A DNA stretch of 64,000 nucleotides from Rhodosalinus sediminis (GCF_003385555.1 NZ_QOHR01000001.1:1-64000); one strand, 5' to 3'. Positions 25,966 to 36,462 are shown, counted from the first letter of the stretch. A program made the numbers and translations. The notes: generated by a model from the letters alone, not told the origin.

Positions 25966-26895
25966 TCAACCCGCGCCGCCGCCCGCTTTCGGATGCGCCG
26001 CCGCGTAGACGTCCATCAGCCGCGCGGTGTCCACTTCTGTGTAGCCCTGCGTCGTCGAGAGCGACGCGTGGCCGAGGAGCTCCTGGATCGCGCGCAGGTC
26101 GCCCCCGGCCGAGAGGAGATGCGTCGCGAAGCTGTGGCGCAGCGCGTGCGGCGTCGCCGTCGCCGGCAGGCCGAGCTGGGCGCGCGCGCGGGCGGTCGCC
26201 TTCTGCACGAGGCGCGGGTTGAGCGCCCCGCCCCGCGCGCCGCGAAAGAGCGGCGCCCTGGCCGCGCGCGGGTAGGGGCAGAGGGCGAGATAGGCGCCCA
26301 CCGCTTCCGTCGCCGCCGGGATCAGGGGCACGAGCCGCGTCTTCCCGCCCTTGCCCGCGATGCGCAGGCTCTCGCCGAAGGGCCAGTCGGCGCCGGTGAG
26401 CCCGAGCGCCTCCGAGATGCGCAGCCCGCAGCCGTAAAGGAGCGTCACGACGGCTGTGTCGCGCGCCGCGATCCAGGGCTCGGGGTGCTGGTGGCCCAAG
26501 GTCCCGAGCATCTCGCGCGCGGCGTCCTCGGGGAGCGGGCGGGGCAGGCGGCGCGCGTGCTTCGGCGCGCGCGCGGCGAGGATCGCCGAGGCGTCGAAGC
26601 CGTCGGTCTCGGCGAGCCAGCGGTAGAAGCTCTTCACCGCCGAGAGCCGCCGGGCGAGCGTGCGCGGCCCGGCGCCCGCCGCGCGCCCCGCGGCGAGCCA
26701 GGCGCGGATGTCCGAGAGCCCCGCGCGCGAAAGCGCGGCGCGGCCCTGCGGCCCGCCGCGGTGCCCGGCGAGAAAGGCGAGGAAGCCGGCGACGTCCCGG
26801 CGATAGGCGTCCTCGGTGTTGGGCGCCGCGCCCGTCAGCGCGCGCCGCGCGGCGAGCCAGTCCTCGAGCGCCTCAGCCGCGCCCGGCGCGATCAC
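25966..26895 (-). CDS. xerC: Tyrosine recombinase XerC
   Basis: A 309-residue site-specific recombinase that with XerD resolves chromosome dimers at dif. The catalytic residues are visible: Arg in CGLRISEALGL, Lys in GKGGKTRLVP, HALRHSFATHLL, LLGHASLSTTQ, and the nucleophile Tyr in GYTEVD. The N-terminal SAM-like DNA-binding domain spans about 1-95. The start is a GTG at 26895 overlapping the DUF484 stop as GTGA. The DUF484-xerC pairing is common in proteobacteria. It is a housekeeping recombinase rather than a phage integrase. Confidence 0.93.
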   Translation of the reverse strand: MIAPGAAEALEDWLAARRALTGAAPNTEDAYRRDVAGFLAFLAGHRGGPQGRAALSRAGLSDIRAWLAAGRAAGAGPRTLARRLSAVKSFYRWLAETDGFDASAILAARAPKHARRLPRPLPEDAAREMLGTLGHQHPEPWIAARDTAVVTLLYGCGLRISEALGLTGADWPFGESLRIAGKGGKTRLVPLIPAATEAVGAYLALCPYPRAARAPLFRGARGGALNPRLVQKATARARAQLGLPATATPHALRHSFATHLLSAGGDLRAIQELLGHASLSTTQGYTEVDTARLMDVYAAAHPKAGGGAG

Positions 26896-27614
26896 GCCAG
26901 CCAGCGCCGCATCGAGCGCTCGAAGACGCCGCCGAAGAAGGCCAGGAGATCGGTGCCGTGCTCCGGGCTGAACTGCTGCGGGTCCCGCGACGCCATCAGC
27001 AGCATCCCCGGCAGGCGCCCCTCCCCGAGGTCGAGCCGGAGGCAGGCCTCCGAGCGCAGATCGCCCGCGCGCGGCCCGTAGAGCCAGCCCGCGCCGCTCT
27101 CGATCCGGCGCAGCGTCACCGGCCGCGGCTCGCCCCGGGCGTTGCCGCGCGCGCCCGCGTAATCGCGCCCGAAGCCCGGCGCCGCGACCTGCAGCACCGC
27201 GCCGAGACGGGCGAGCGCCGGGTCCTCCGCGCTCCGCGCCGATTCGAGCACCAGCCGGATCGCGTCCACCCTGAGGATCGCGGCGACCTCGCCCTCGAGA
27301 TCGGCGAGGAAGGTCTCGAACTCCAGCGGGTCGAGCATCCGCAGCACGGCGCGGTGGATCTGGTTCGTGCCGGCGAGGTTCTCGTAGGCGGCCGCGATCA
27401 CGCTGCGGTGGGTCTCTTCCAGCCGGTCGAGCCGCGCCTCGAGCCGCTCCATCGCGAGGCCGCGCATGTCCACGACGTTGGCGCCCATCGCCCGCTCGTT
27501 CGCGGCGACGAGGGCGCGCATGACCTCCGCGTCCTCTAGGATCGTCTCGGGGTCGCGGATCAGGCGCGCGCGCAGCGACGGGTCGATCTCGGCGGGGCTC
27601 GCGGTGCTGCTCAT
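26892..27614 (-). CDS. DUF484 family protein (GAF-like)
   Basis: A 240-residue DUF484 protein: a helical N terminus (about 15-95) and a GAF-like C-terminal domain (about 100-240, ending MLLMASRDPQQFSPEHGTDL then LAFFGGVFERSMRRWL). The function is unknown, but the gene is usually upstream of xerC, as here with a 4-bp overlap. The ATG at 27614 has GAGAGG at suitable spacing; an in-frame ATG at 27638 would add eight residues. Confidence 0.9.
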   Translation of the reverse strand: MSSTASPAEIDPSLRARLIRDPETILEDAEVMRALVAANERAMGANVVDMRGLAMERLEARLDRLEETHRSVIAAAYENLAGTNQIHRAVLRMLDPLEFETFLADLEGEVAAILRVDAIRLVLESARSAEDPALARLGAVLQVAAPGFGRDYAGARGNARGEPRPVTLRRIESGAGWLYGPRAGDLRSEACLRLDLGEGRLPGMLLMASRDPQQFSPEHGTDLLAFFGGVFERSMRRWLA

Positions 27615-27653
27615 GCCGGCCTCTCGGTCGTTTTCCATGACCCTACCACGCGG

Positions 27654-28307
27654 TCAGAGAATTTTCTGCCCCGTTTTTTCCCAGTCGGCGAGGAAGGTGG
27701 CGAGGCCCTTGTCGGTCAGCGGATGCGCCGCCATCGCCCGGATCACCGCCGGCGGCGCGGTGGCCACGTCGGCGCCGATCTTCGCGCATTCGGTCATGTG
27801 GTTGACCGAGCGGATCGAGGCGGCGAGCACCTCGGTCTCGTAGCCGTGCATGTCGTAGATCTCGCGGATGTCGGAGATCAGCTGCAGCCCGTCGAGGTTG
27901 ACGTCGTCGAGCCGGCCGATGAAGGGCGAGATGAAGCTCGCGCCCGCCTTCGCGGCGAGAAGCGCCTGCGCGGCCGAGAAGCAGAGCGTGACGTTGACCA
28001 TGCGCCCCTCGCCCGAGAGCGTCTTGCAGGCCTTCAGCCCCTCCCAGGTCAGCGGCACCTTGATCGCGATGTTCCCGGCGATGGTGGCGAGCTCGCGGCC
28101 CTCGGCGATCATGCCCTCGGCGTCGGTGGCGACGGTCTCGGCGCTGACGGGGCCGTCGACGAGGGCGCAGATCTCGGCGGTGACCTCGCGGATGTCGCGG
28201 CCCGCCTTCATGATGAGCGAGGGGTTGGTGGTCACGCCGTCCACGACCCCGAGGGCGTGAAGATCGCGGATGGCCTCGATGTCGGCGGTGTCGACGAAGA
28301 ATTTCAT
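27654..28307 (-). CDS. Transaldolase / fructose-6-phosphate aldolase family
   Basis: A 217-residue class I aldolase of the short transaldolase family. It begins [16 protein letters not shown], has [11 protein letters not shown], the Schiff-base Lys83 in [12 protein letters not shown], and [15 protein letters not shown]. Short members act either as transaldolase in the pentose phosphate pathway or as fructose-6-phosphate aldolase; annotation cannot separate them without specific residues being tested. It is divergent from priA across about 70 bp and upstream of DUF484-xerC on the same strand. Confidence 0.92.
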   Translation of the reverse strand: MKFFVDTADIEAIRDLHALGVVDGVTTNPSLIMKAGRDIREVTAEICALVDGPVSAETVATDAEGMIAEGRELATIAGNIAIKVPLTWEGLKACKTLSGEGRMVNVTLCFSAAQALLAAKAGASFISPFIGRLDDVNLDGLQLISDIREIYDMHGYETEVLAASIRSVNHMTECAKIGADVATAPPAVIRAMAAHPLTDKGLATFLADWEKTGQKIL

Positions 28308-28379
28308 GGGCTGTCTCTTTCGCTGCGGCGCGGTTGCGGCTTGGCCTCTGTCGCGCTCGCCTTTACTCCGGTTGCGGCC

Positions 28380-30578
28380 ATGAGCAAAGCCCCGATCCCC
28401 GACGCCTTCCCCGAGGGCGCGCGCATCGCCGTGCTGACGACGCAGCCGCTCGGGCGCCCGCTCGATTACCGCGCGCCGGCGGGCGGGCTGCGCGCGGGTG
28501 CCTTCGTCGAGGTGCCGCTCGGCCCGCGCAAGGTGCTCGGCGTGGTCTGGGGCCCCGGCACGGGGGAGGTGGCGGCGGGCAAGCTCCGGTCGGTGCTGCG
28601 CGTGCTCGACGCCGCGCCGATGCGCCCCGAGCTGCGCGCCTTCCTCGAGCGGGCGGCGGACTACACGCTGACGCCGCTGCCGGCGATGCTGCGGCTCGCG
28701 ACCCGCGCGCCGGGCCTCGGCGATCCGCCGGCGATGCGGCGGCTCTTCGTGGCCGGAGAGCGCGCGCCGACGCGGATGACCGACGCGCGCGCCCGCGTGC
28801 TCGACGCGCTGGAGGCGGCCACCTCGGGCCTGACGCTCGCCGAGCTCACGGAGGCGGCGGGCGTCTCGGCCTCGGTGGTCAAGGGCCTCGTCGCGCAGGG
28901 CGCGGTGGCCGAGATCGAGACGCCGCGCGACGCGCCCTTTCCCCGCCTCGACCCGGAGGTGCGCGGCAAGCCGCTCAGCGCCGATCAGGCGGCGGCGGCC
29001 GAGGCGCTGCGCGCGGGCGTCGCCGCGGGCGGCTACGCGACAACGCTCCTCAAGGGCGTGACCGGCTCGGGCAAGACGGAGGTCTATCTGGAGGCGGTCG
29101 CGGAATGTCTCGCGCGCGGGCGGCAGGCGCTCGTCCTCCTGCCCGAGATCGCGCTGACGGCGGAGTTCCTCGACCGGGTCGAGGCGCGCTTCGGCGCGCG
29201 CCCGGCGGAGTGGCACTCGGGCCTGACCATGACCGAGCGCCGCCGCGTCTGGCGCATGACGGGCGAGGGCGGCGCGCAGATGGTGGTGGGCGCGCGCTCG
29301 GCGCTTTTCCTGCCCTTCGCCGACCTCGGCCTCGTCATCGTCGACGAGGAGCACGACAGCTCCTACAAGCAGGAGGAGGGCGTGCTTTACAACGCCCGCG
29401 ACATGAGCGTGCTGCGCGCCGCGCACGCGGGCGCGCAGGTGGTGCTCGCCTCCGCCACGCCCTCGCTCGAGACATGGGCGAACGTCGAGGCGGGCAAGTA
29501 TGACCGGCTCGAGCTCGCCGCGCGCTTCGGCGCGGTGCTGCCCGAGATGCGCGCCATCGACATGCGCGCCGAGGGGCTGCCCGCGGGGCGCTGGATCTCC
29601 GAGACGCTGGCGCGCGCGGTCGAGACGCGCATCGCGGCCGGCGAGCAGGCGCTTCTCTTCATCAACCGGCGGGGCTACGCGCCGGTCACCCTCTGCCGCG
29701 CCTGCGGGCATCAGATCGCCTGCCCCGATTGCGACGCGCGGCTGGTGGAGCATCGCTTCCTGAAGCGGCTCGTCTGCCACCAGTGCGGCGAGTCGATCCC
29801 GACGCCCGCGGCCTGTCCCGAGTGCGGCAAGGAGGAGAGCCTCGCCGCCATCGGCCCGGGCGTCGAGCGCCTCGCCGAGGAGGCGCAGGCGCGCTTTCCC
29901 GAGGCGCGGCTCGCGGTGCTCAGTTCGGATCTCTTCGCCTCCGCCCGCGCGCTTAAGGCCGAGATCGCCGCCATCGCCGAGGGCGGCGCCGACATCGTGA
30001 TCGGCACGCAGCTGGTGGCGAAGGGCCACAACTTCCCGCTCCTGACGCTCGTCGGCGTGATCGACGCCGACCTCGCGCTGCACGGCTCGGACCTGCGCGC
30101 GGCCGAGCGCACCTTTCAGCTCATGCGGCAGGTGGCGGGGCGCGCCGGGCGCAAGGAAAAGCCGGGCGTGGCGATGCTTCAGACCCATCAGCCCGACCAC
30201 CCGGTGATCCGCGCGATCCTCGCCGGCGACGAGGAGGGCTTCTGGCGCGCCGAGGCTGCGGCGCGGCAGGCGACCGGCATGCCGCCCTACGGCCGGCTCG
30301 CCGGGATCATCCTCTCCGGGCCGGAGCCCGAGCCCGTGTTTCAGCTGGGCCAGGCGCTCGCCCGGGCGGATGGGCCGCTGCGCCGCATCGGGGCGGAGGT
30401 CTGGGGCCCCGCGCCCGCGCCCATCGCGCGGATACGCGGCCGCCACCGGGTGCGGCTCCTCGTCAAGGCCGCGAAGGGCGCGCCGCTTCAGCCCGCCCTG
30501 TCCGAGTGGCTCGCTCAGGTCGAGGTGAAGGCGCCGCTCCGCCTCGCCGTGGACATCGACCCGCAGAGCTTCTTCTGA
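28380..30578 (+). CDS. priA: Primosomal protein N' (replication restart helicase PriA)
   Basis: A 732-residue 3'-5' DNA helicase that restarts stalled replication forks. The N-terminal DNA-binding domain (about 1-110) is followed by the helicase core with [13 protein letters not shown] (Walker A) and [13 protein letters not shown] (Walker B region). The zinc-binding insertion carries CRACG, CPDC, CHQCG and CPECG pairs. A later helicase motif is [11 protein letters not shown]. The ATG at 28380 gives the usual length; no strong ribosome binding site is visible, which is common for weakly expressed priA. Confidence 0.95.
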   Translation: MSKAPIPDAFPEGARIAVLTTQPLGRPLDYRAPAGGLRAGAFVEVPLGPRKVLGVVWGPGTGEVAAGKLRSVLRVLDAAPMRPELRAFLERAADYTLTPLPAMLRLATRAPGLGDPPAMRRLFVAGERAPTRMTDARARVLDALEAATSGLTLAELTEAAGVSASVVKGLVAQGAVAEIETPRDAPFPRLDPEVRGKPLSADQAAAAEALRAGVAAGGYATTLLKGVTGSGKTEVYLEAVAECLARGRQALVLLPEIALTAEFLDRVEARFGARPAEWHSGLTMTERRRVWRMTGEGGAQMVVGARSALFLPFADLGLVIVDEEHDSSYKQEEGVLYNARDMSVLRAAHAGAQVVLASATPSLETWANVEAGKYDRLELAARFGAVLPEMRAIDMRAEGLPAGRWISETLARAVETRIAAGEQALLFINRRGYAPVTLCRACGHQIACPDCDARLVEHRFLKRLVCHQCGESIPTPAACPECGKEESLAAIGPGVERLAEEAQARFPEARLAVLSSDLFASARALKAEIAAIAEGGADIVIGTQLVAKGHNFPLLTLVGVIDADLALHGSDLRAAERTFQLMRQVAGRAGRKEKPGVAMLQTHQPDHPVIRAILAGDEEGFWRAEAAARQATGMPPYGRLAGIILSGPEPEPVFQLGQALARADGPLRRIGAEVWGPAPAPIARIRGRHRVRLLVKAAKGAPLQPALSEWLAQVEVKAPLRLAVDIDPQSFF

Positions 30579-30603
30579 GGGGGGCGCCGCCGCGCCCGCA
30601 CCC

Positions 30604-31665
30604 TCAGGCCGCCGCGGCGGCGGCGCGCTGGTCCACGAGCAGGTCGGTGAGCATCGCGCCGATCCACATGCAGAAGAGCGCGGTCCAGGCGGTCGCGGCG
30701 AAGATCGAGCCGCCGGTGACACCCGCGCCGATGGCGCAGCCGCCCGCGAGCATGCCGCCGAAGCCCATCATCGCCGCGCCGGTCATCGCCTTGCGCATGT
30801 TCACCTCGTTCTCGAAGCCCTGGAACTTCAGATCGCCCGCCCACCACGCGGCGAGGAAGGCGCCGAGGAAGACGCCGGGCACCAGCCCGATGTCGAAGCC
30901 GAGGACCGGATCGCGCTCGAGGGTGAACATCAGCGTTTCCGCCGAGGGGCCGGTGAAGGTGACGCTCTCGACCGTCACCGGGTCGAAGGCGACCTGCGCC
31001 AGCGAGAAGGTCAGCCAGTAGCCCACCGCGACCGAGAAGCCGACGCCCGAGGCGAAGATCAGCCGTGCGGGCCCGATGCGGTTGCGCCGCGCCAGTTCCA
31101 GCGCGAGCGCGGCGATCCCGACGCCGAGCGCCACGCCGCCCCACTGGGGCAGGCCCGCGGCGGTGAGCAGGTTCACGTTCTGCCCGCCCTCGGTGACCCA
31201 GAGGCCCGCGATCCGGTCGCGCAGCGGCGAGAGCCACCCCGCGAGGCTCATCTGTGCGACCACGGCGAAGATCAGCCCCGAGACGACCGAGCGCAGGTTG
31301 CCCGTCGCCGCCAGCACCAGAAGCCGCCCCGAGCAGCCGCGCGCCAGCACCATCCCCGCGCCGAAGAGGAGCCCGCCGACGATCGCGCCGGACCAGCTTC
31401 CGGGGACGGCGAGCATGCGCGCGTCCTCGGGCCTCATCAGCCCGGCGAGCGAGGCCGCCTGCACCCAGAAGAGCGCGGTGGAAAAGGTCAGGAGCCACAC
31501 GGCCACCTTGTCGCCCATGGCGCCGCGCGCGAACTCCACCGTCGCCGCGCGCAGGCAGAAGCGCGAGCGCTGCGCCGCCACGCCGAAGATCAGGCCGGTG
31601 AGCAGCCCGAAGATGGCCGCCGCCGGTGCCTCGCCCACGCGGTCGAGGAAGGGAATGATGTCCAT
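30604..31665 (-). CDS. YeeE/YedE family sulfur transporter
   Basis: A 353-residue membrane protein of the YeeE/YedE (TsuA-like) family, known in other bacteria for thiosulfate uptake. It has around nine to ten hydrophobic segments and the conserved Cys motifs [23 protein letters not shown] and [13 protein letters not shown], which line the substrate path in TsuA. No TusA-like partner gene is adjacent, so thiosulfate or another sulfur compound is only inferred. It converges with priA. Confidence 0.88.
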   Translation of the reverse strand: MDIIPFLDRVGEAPAAAIFGLLTGLIFGVAAQRSRFCLRAATVEFARGAMGDKVAVWLLTFSTALFWVQAASLAGLMRPEDARMLAVPGSWSGAIVGGLLFGAGMVLARGCSGRLLVLAATGNLRSVVSGLIFAVVAQMSLAGWLSPLRDRIAGLWVTEGGQNVNLLTAAGLPQWGGVALGVGIAALALELARRNRIGPARLIFASGVGFSVAVGYWLTFSLAQVAFDPVTVESVTFTGPSAETLMFTLERDPVLGFDIGLVPGVFLGAFLAAWWAGDLKFQGFENEVNMRKAMTGAAMMGFGGMLAGGCAIGAGVTGGSIFAATAWTALFCMWIGAMLTDLLVDQRAAAAAA

Positions 31666-31811
31666 GGCGCGTCTCCCTCGCCGAAACCCGACGCAGGGTT
31701 AGCCCGGCCGCGCGCCGCGCGCCTTGATGCAGATCAGAGGCGGCGCCGTCCTGCCTTGACGCCGGCGCGCGGGCTTGCCACGAGCCGCGCGACCCCGACG
31801 GAGCGCGCCCC

Positions 31812-32687
31812 ATGACCAGCTACACCGCCTTCACGACGCTGCACGGCAAGGAGGCCGCCGAGGCCCTCGGCGAGGCGCTCGAGGCGCTCGAGCCCGCGCC
31901 CACGGGCGTCGGCGTCTTCGAGATCGAGGACGGCGCGGGCCGCTGGGAGGTGGGCGCCTATTTCGACGCCGCGCCCGACGAGGTGGCGCTGGCGCTGCTC
32001 GCGGCGGCGCATGGCGCCGACCGTTTCCTCGTCTCCGCGCTGCCCGAGACCGACTGGGTCGCCAAGGTCCAGCGCGAGCTCGCGCCGGTGGAGGCGGGGC
32101 GCTTCTTCGTCCACGGCGCGCACGACGCCGGGAAGGTGCCCGAGGGCGCCGAGGCGCTCCTGATCGAGGCGAGCATGGCCTTCGGCACCGGCCACCACGG
32201 CACGACGCAGGGGTGCCTCCGCGCCCTCGAACGGGCGGCGCAGGGGGGCTGCGCGCCGGCGCGGGTGGCCGACATCGGCTGCGGCACCGCGGTGCTCGCC
32301 ATGGCGGCGGCGCGGCTCTGGCCCGGGGCGGCGGTTCTGGCCTCCGACAACGACCCCGTCGCCGTCGAGGTGGCGGAGGCGAACCTCGCCGCGAACGGGC
32401 TGTCGGAGCGCGTGGCCTGCGTCACGGCAGAGGGCTTTCAGCACCCCGACATCGCCGCGGCGGCGCCCTTCGACCTGATCCTCGCCAATATCCTGAAGGG
32501 GCCGCTGATCGCGCTCGCCCCGGCGATGGCGGCGCATTGCGCGCCCGGGGGGCGGCTGATTCTCTCCGGCATCCTCGCCGATCAGGGCGAGGATGTGGCG
32601 GAGCATTATGCACGCCACGGCTTCGATCTCGTCGAGCGGGAGCAGATTGTCGACTGGCTCACGCTCGAGCTGCGCAAATCCGCCTGA
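31812..32687 (+). CDS. prmA: Ribosomal protein L11 methyltransferase
   Basis: A 291-residue SAM-dependent methyltransferase of the PrmA family that trimethylates L11. The N-terminal recognition domain (about 1-105) is followed by FGTGHHGTTQGCL, motif I VADIGCGTAVLAMAAARL, SDNDPVAVEVAEANL, and the catalytic-region motif DLILANILKGPLIALAP. Length is normal. It is divergent from the YeeE/YedE gene. Confidence 0.93.
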   Translation: MTSYTAFTTLHGKEAAEALGEALEALEPAPTGVGVFEIEDGAGRWEVGAYFDAAPDEVALALLAAAHGADRFLVSALPETDWVAKVQRELAPVEAGRFFVHGAHDAGKVPEGAEALLIEASMAFGTGHHGTTQGCLRALERAAQGGCAPARVADIGCGTAVLAMAAARLWPGAAVLASDNDPVAVEVAEANLAANGLSERVACVTAEGFQHPDIAAAAPFDLILANILKGPLIALAPAMAAHCAPGGRLILSGILADQGEDVAEHYARHGFDLVEREQIVDWLTLELRKSA

Positions 32688-32795
32688 TTTCGGCCCCTCC
32701 GGCGTACAAGTCGCGGCGTTCGCCTTGATGTCGCCACATTTTTGGCCACAGTATGCCGCAACCGGTGGGGGCCGGTGACCCGGAGACGTGCGCGC

Positions 32796-33134
32796 ATGGC
32801 TCATGCGGATTTCGAGAAGCGCCGGCGGCGCATCCTGCGTCGGCATCGCCGCCTGTCGCGCGGCGCGGAGCCCTATATCGACAGCACGGGGCTCGTGACC
32901 TACCGACCCCGACGTGCCAGCCTGTTCGCGCCGCTGCGCGGGCTCCTGCTGATCGCGGTCGGCTTCATCGGCTTCAAGGGGCTCGTCCTCGCCCACCTCG
33001 GCGCCCCGCTCTACGAGGAGCGGCTCGACCTGCTGCGCGGCGGCACGGTGGTCGAGCAGGCCGGTGCCTGGGCGATGCAGGCCGATCCGGCGAGCGTCTG
33101 GGTCGCGGCGCGCATCGCGCCCTACATCGACTGA
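32796..33134 (+). CDS. Small membrane-anchored protein of unknown function
   Basis: A 112-residue protein with a very basic N terminus (about 5-25), one hydrophobic segment (about 45-68, RGLLLIAVGFIGFKGLVLAH) and a short C-terminal extracytoplasmic part. I recognise the type from Rhodobacterales genomes but no function. The ATG at 32796 follows GGAGA. A strong hairpin terminator follows the stop. Confidence 0.65.
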   Translation: MAHADFEKRRRRILRRHRRLSRGAEPYIDSTGLVTYRPRRASLFAPLRGLLLIAVGFIGFKGLVLAHLGAPLYEERLDLLRGGTVVEQAGAWAMQADPASVWVAARIAPYID

Positions 33135-33181
33135 GCGCGGCTCCGGGCGCCGGCCGCCCCGAGCGCGCGTCCCGACATGCG

Positions 33182-33209
33182 AAGGCCCGGCCGAAATGGG
33201 CCGGGCCTT
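33182..33209. terminator. Bidirectional hairpin terminator
   Basis: An 11-bp perfect stem AAGGCCCGGCC/GGCCGGGCCTT with a six-base loop lies between convergent genes (112-residue protein and DUF1127). A-T ends on both sides suit use in both directions. Confidence 0.8.
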
Positions 33210-33237
33210 GCCTATCGTCCGTGCGCTGGTGCGGGGG

Positions 33238-33438
33238 TCAGCCGATCCGGTCGATGTCGCCGCGGGACAGGCCGATGTCTTCGAGCTCGCGGTCGCTGAG
33301 CTTCGACAGGGTCTTGCGCGTCACGCGTGCGTCATTCCACGCCGCGAGGGCGCCGACGAAGCCGGCGATCCCGAGCGACGTGCGGCCGGTCACGGCCGAC
33401 GTGCCGTAGTGCGTACGGGCGGTATCGAATGCAGCCAT
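33238..33438 (-). CDS. DUF1127 domain-containing protein
   Basis: A 66-residue protein whose C-terminal half carries the DUF1127 pattern: RKTLSKLSDRELEDIGLSRGDIDRI. Small DUF1127 proteins of alphaproteobacteria are often stress-induced, and some bind RNA or affect phosphate and C1 metabolism in Agrobacterium and Rhodobacter. AGGAGG lies just before the ATG at 33438. It is monocistronic, ended by the shared hairpin at 33182. Confidence 0.9.
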   Translation of the reverse strand: MAAFDTARTHYGTSAVTGRTSLGIAGFVGALAAWNDARVTRKTLSKLSDRELEDIGLSRGDIDRIG

Positions 33439-33797
33439 TTCCAGCCTCCTTCTGCCTGCGCGGACCGGTGGGTCGACGCGGCGGAGACCCCGCCGCGAGA
33501 CCTGCCGTTCCTGTGTCCGACCCGCCGCAGTTAGGCCCGGGCGAGGCCCCGCACAATCGCGAAAAACGCATGGGTCGCATGCAGCGCCGACATGCCTCTT
33601 GACAGGTAACAACGCGCTGACATGAAACGATAAATTGAGGCCGAAAATGTCGCTCCGGGACCGTTTCGCGTCGCTTTCCGGCACCCCTGTCGCCTGCCTG
33701 CGACACGGGTGTCGCGAACAGGCCATCCGCGGTTTCGAGTTGGCGCGCGTTCGCCTTTCGTGCTAGTGCGTCCGAAAGGCAACAGAGCGGGGCGGAC
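33439..33797. other. 359-bp gap between DUF1127 and ruvC
   Basis: It must hold the divergent promoters of both genes. An imperfect inverted repeat CACCCCTGTCGC/GCGACACGGGTG (33682-33711, one mismatch, six-base loop) lies about 90 bp before ruvC. A TTGACA at 33599 has no good partner hexamer. No LexA-type GTTC-N7-GTTC is visible before ruvC. Confidence 0.5.
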
Positions 33798-34298
33798 ATG
33801 CGGGTTCTCGGGATCGATCCGGGCTTGCGCACCCTCGGGTGGGGCGTGATCGAGGCCGAGGGCGGGCGACTCGCCCATCTCGCCAACGGGCACTGCCGCT
33901 CGGGCGAGGGCGGGCTGCCCGAGCGGCTGCTGTCGCTGCACGCCCAGCTCACCGACGTCGTCGCCCGCTGGGCGCCCGACTGCGCGGCGGTCGAGCAGAC
34001 CTTCGTCAACAAGGACGCGGCCGGCACGCTGAAGCTCGGGCAGGCGCGGGGGATCGCGCTCCTCGTGCCGGCGCAGGCGGGGCTCGCGGTGGACGAATAC
34101 GCCCCCAACCAGGTCAAGAAGACGGTGGTCGGCGTCGGCCACGCCGCCAAGGAGCAGATCCAGCACATGGTCCGCATGCAGCTCCCGGGCGTCGAGATCG
34201 CGGGGCCCGACGCCGCCGACGCGCTGGCCGTCGCGATCTGCCACGCGCATCACGCCAACGGGCGGCGGCTCCATGCGCTCGCGGGGGCGGCGCGATGA
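33798..34298 (+). CDS. ruvC: Crossover junction endodeoxyribonuclease RuvC
   Basis: A 166-residue Holliday junction resolvase. Catalytic acidic residues are visible: Asp in [13 protein letters not shown], Glu in [11 protein letters not shown], and the late Asp pair in [17 protein letters not shown]. Length is normal. It overlaps ruvA by ATGA, and ruvB follows after a 70-bp gap, giving the complete ruvCAB cluster for branch migration and resolution. Confidence 0.95.
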   Translation: MRVLGIDPGLRTLGWGVIEAEGGRLAHLANGHCRSGEGGLPERLLSLHAQLTDVVARWAPDCAAVEQTFVNKDAAGTLKLGQARGIALLVPAQAGLAVDEYAPNQVKKTVVGVGHAAKEQIQHMVRMQLPGVEIAGPDAADALAVAICHAHHANGRRLHALAGAAR

Positions 34299-34972
34299 TC
34301 GGGCGGCTCGCCGGGCGGATCGAGTACCGCGCCGAGGATCACGTGCTGATCGACGTGCGCGGCGTGGGTTACGTCGTCCATTGCTCCGAGCGCACGCTGG
34401 GCGCGCTGCCCGCGCCGGGGGAGGCGGTGGCGCTCTGGACCGATCTCCTCGTGCGGGAGGACCTGCTGCAGCTCTACGGCTTCCTCACCCTCGGCGAGCG
34501 GGAGTGGCACCGCCTGCTGATGCGGGTGCAGGGCGTGGGCGCGAAGGCCTCGCTCGCCATCCTCGGCGCGCTGGGCGCCGACGGGGTGAGCCGGGCGGTG
34601 GCGCTCGGCGACTGGTCGGCGATCCGCGCGGCGAAGGGGATCGGCCCCAAGACCGCGCAGCGCGTCGTCAACGAGCTCAAGGACAAGGCGCCGGGGGTCA
34701 TGGCGCTCGACCACGCCGCGTCGCCCCCGGCGTCGCCGGAAGAGGGCGCGGGCGACGCGGTGCCCGCGGCTGCACCCGCCCCGGCCGCGCCGCGCCCGGC
34801 GCCGCCGCAGGAGACGCCCGCCCGGGCCGAGGCCTTGTCGGCGCTCGGCAATCTGGGCTACGCCCCGGGCGAGGCCGCCGCCGCGGTGGCCGAGGCGCTG
34901 GACGCCGCGCCCGAGGCCGACACCGCGGCGCTGATCCGCGGAGCGCTCAGCCGCCTCGCGCCGAAGGGATAG
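34295..34972 (+). CDS. ruvA: Holliday junction branch migration protein RuvA
   Basis: A 225-residue junction-binding subunit. It begins [12 protein letters not shown] with the OB-fold [12 protein letters not shown], followed by the two helix-hairpin-helix motifs ([16 protein letters not shown] and [19 protein letters not shown]). An Ala/Pro-rich linker leads to the mobile C-terminal domain III ([17 protein letters not shown]) that contacts RuvB. The ATG at 34295 overlaps the ruvC stop. Confidence 0.95.
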   Translation: MIGRLAGRIEYRAEDHVLIDVRGVGYVVHCSERTLGALPAPGEAVALWTDLLVREDLLQLYGFLTLGEREWHRLLMRVQGVGAKASLAILGALGADGVSRAVALGDWSAIRAAKGIGPKTAQRVVNELKDKAPGVMALDHAASPPASPEEGAGDAVPAAAPAPAAPRPAPPQETPARAEALSALGNLGYAPGEAAAAVAEALDAAPEADTAALIRGALSRLAPKG

Positions 34973-35018
34973 GAGAGATGCGCGCTCATCGGTCCCGCAT
35001 GGTCCCTCTTCGCGATGA

Positions 35019-35034
35019 CAGCCCGTACGGGCTG
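35019..35034. repeat. 16-bp perfect palindrome before ruvB
   Basis: CAGCCCGTACGGGCTG sits directly in front of the ruvB ribosome binding site (GGAAGAG). In the ruvA-ruvB transcript it could fold into a small hairpin that affects ruvB translation, or it is chance. Confidence 0.5.
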
Positions 35035-35042
35035 GAAGAGCG

Positions 35043-36074
35043 ATGACCGCCGGCCCCGATCCCACGCTCCGCCCCGAGCGGCAGGCGGGCGACGCGGACC
35101 GCGCGCTGCGCCCGCTCGCGCTCGGCGATTTCGTGGGGCAGGCGGAGGCGCGCGCGAACCTGCGCGTCTTTCTCGAGTCCGCCCGCGCCCGCGGCGAGGC
35201 GATGGATCACACGCTCTTCTTCGGGCCGCCCGGCCTCGGCAAGACGACGCTGGCGCAGATCGTCGCGCGCGAGCTCGGGGTCAATTTCCGCATGACCTCG
35301 GGCCCAGTGCTCGCCAAGGCGGGCGATCTCGCCGCGATCCTCACCAACCTCGAGGCGCGCGACGTCCTCTTCATCGACGAGATTCACCGCCTGAACCCGG
35401 TGGTCGAGGAGGTGCTCTACCCGGCGATGGAGGATTTCGAGCTCGACCTCGTGATCGGCGAGGGACCGGCGGCGCGCACCGTGCGGATCGAGCTGCAGCC
35501 CTTCACGTTGGTGGGGGCGACGACACGGCTCGGCCTCCTGACGACGCCGCTGCGCGACCGTTTCGGCATCCCGACGCGGCTGCAGTTCTACGAGGTGGCC
35601 GAGCTCGCGCAGATCGTGGCGCGCAACGCGGAGAAGCTCGGCGTCGCGGCCGAGCCCGCCGGCGCCGAGGAGATCGCGCGCCGCGCCCGCGGCACGCCGC
35701 GCATCGCCGGGCGGCTCCTGCGCCGGGTCGTCGATTTCGCCGTGGTCGAGGGCGACGGGCGCGTGACGAAGGCGCTCGCCGACGGGGCGCTGACCCGGCT
35801 CGGGGTGGACGACCTCGGCCTCGACGGGGCCGACCGGCGGTATCTGCGGCTCATCGCGGAGAGCTACACCGGCGGGCCGGTGGGCATCGAGACGATCGCC
35901 GCTGCGCTGTCCGAGAGCCGCGACGCGCTGGAGGAGGTGGTCGAGCCCTACCTCCTGCAGCAGGGCCTTCTGCAGCGGACGCCGCGGGGCCGGATGCTCG
36001 CGCCGCGCGGCTGGACGCACCTCGGCCTCGCCCCGCCGCCGCCTCCGGGGCAGCCGGGGCTGTTCGAGGGGTGA
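35043..36074 (+). CDS. ruvB: Holliday junction branch migration helicase RuvB
   Basis: A 343-residue AAA+ motor. Walker A is [12 protein letters not shown], Walker B is [13 protein letters not shown], sensor 1 is [11 protein letters not shown], the arginine-finger region is PLRDRFGI, and sensor 2 is [17 protein letters not shown]. The C-terminal winged helix includes [15 protein letters not shown] and [16 protein letters not shown]. It follows ruvA by 70 bp. Confidence 0.96.
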   Translation: MTAGPDPTLRPERQAGDADRALRPLALGDFVGQAEARANLRVFLESARARGEAMDHTLFFGPPGLGKTTLAQIVARELGVNFRMTSGPVLAKAGDLAAILTNLEARDVLFIDEIHRLNPVVEEVLYPAMEDFELDLVIGEGPAARTVRIELQPFTLVGATTRLGLLTTPLRDRFGIPTRLQFYEVAELAQIVARNAEKLGVAAEPAGAEEIARRARGTPRIAGRLLRRVVDFAVVEGDGRVTKALADGALTRLGVDDLGLDGADRRYLRLIAESYTGGPVGIETIAAALSESRDALEEVVEPYLLQQGLLQRTPRGRMLAPRGWTHLGLAPPPPPGQPGLFEG

Positions 36075-36148
36075 CGCTCCGGCGCGGCGGGGCGCGGGCC
36101 TCGCCGTGGCCGGGCCGGCCGGGCTGTAGCGCCCGGCGCGGCCGTGGC

Positions 36149-36220
36149 GAGGGGGCTGTCCGCCCCCTCTGCCGCTGACGCGGCATTCACCCCCGAGAGT
36201 ATTTCCGCCAAGATGATGGG
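36149..36220 (+). repeat. Dispersed two-hairpin element, copy 5
   Basis: Located 75 bp after ruvB, in its orientation: GAGGGGGC-TGTCC-GCCCCCTC, then TGCCGC-TGAC-GCGGCA (36170-36185), then GAGAGTATTTCCGCCAAGAT. The second stem differs from TTGGCC/GGCCAA at several positions on both sides, keeping the pairing and the TGAC loop. Confidence 0.85.
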
Positions 36221-36378
36221 CGGTCGCGTGGAGAGGCTTTGGCGGGCGCCGGTCAGGTGGGGCGGGGCAGGGGCGCCCTGCGGCGCCGGCGCGGGGCGGT
36301 TTTTCGGACGGCGGCCCGCCGCCGGGAGACCACAGTCGATGAGGCCGTGCGGCGCGGGACGTGGGGTGTCGTGAGGAG

Positions 36379-36462
36379 TGGTGGGCGACCCAGGAATCGA
36401 ACCTGGCATGGGTCTCCCCGGCGGATTTACAGTCCGCTGCCGCACCTTGCAGCTCGTCGCCC
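36379..36462 (-). tRNA. tRNA-Tyr (GTA)
   Basis: An 84-nt class II tRNA on the minus strand with a long variable arm. The acceptor stem is GGGCGAC/GTCGCCC, the anticodon loop is within GGACTGTAAATCC with GTA at 36428-36430, the T arm contains GGTTCGATTCC, and CCA is encoded (36379-36381). Confidence 0.95.

Noticed and set aside
25966-26895. XerC as a phage or island integrase with an attachment site
   Set aside because: Sequence, length and the overlap with DUF484 fit housekeeping XerC. No duplicated tRNA end, excisionase or phage gene is nearby.
33599-33634. A sigma-70 promoter with TTGACA ahead of ruvC
   Set aside because: The -35 match is perfect but nothing like TATAAT occurs at 16-18 bp; the nearest candidates are ATGAAA and GATAAA at poor spacing.
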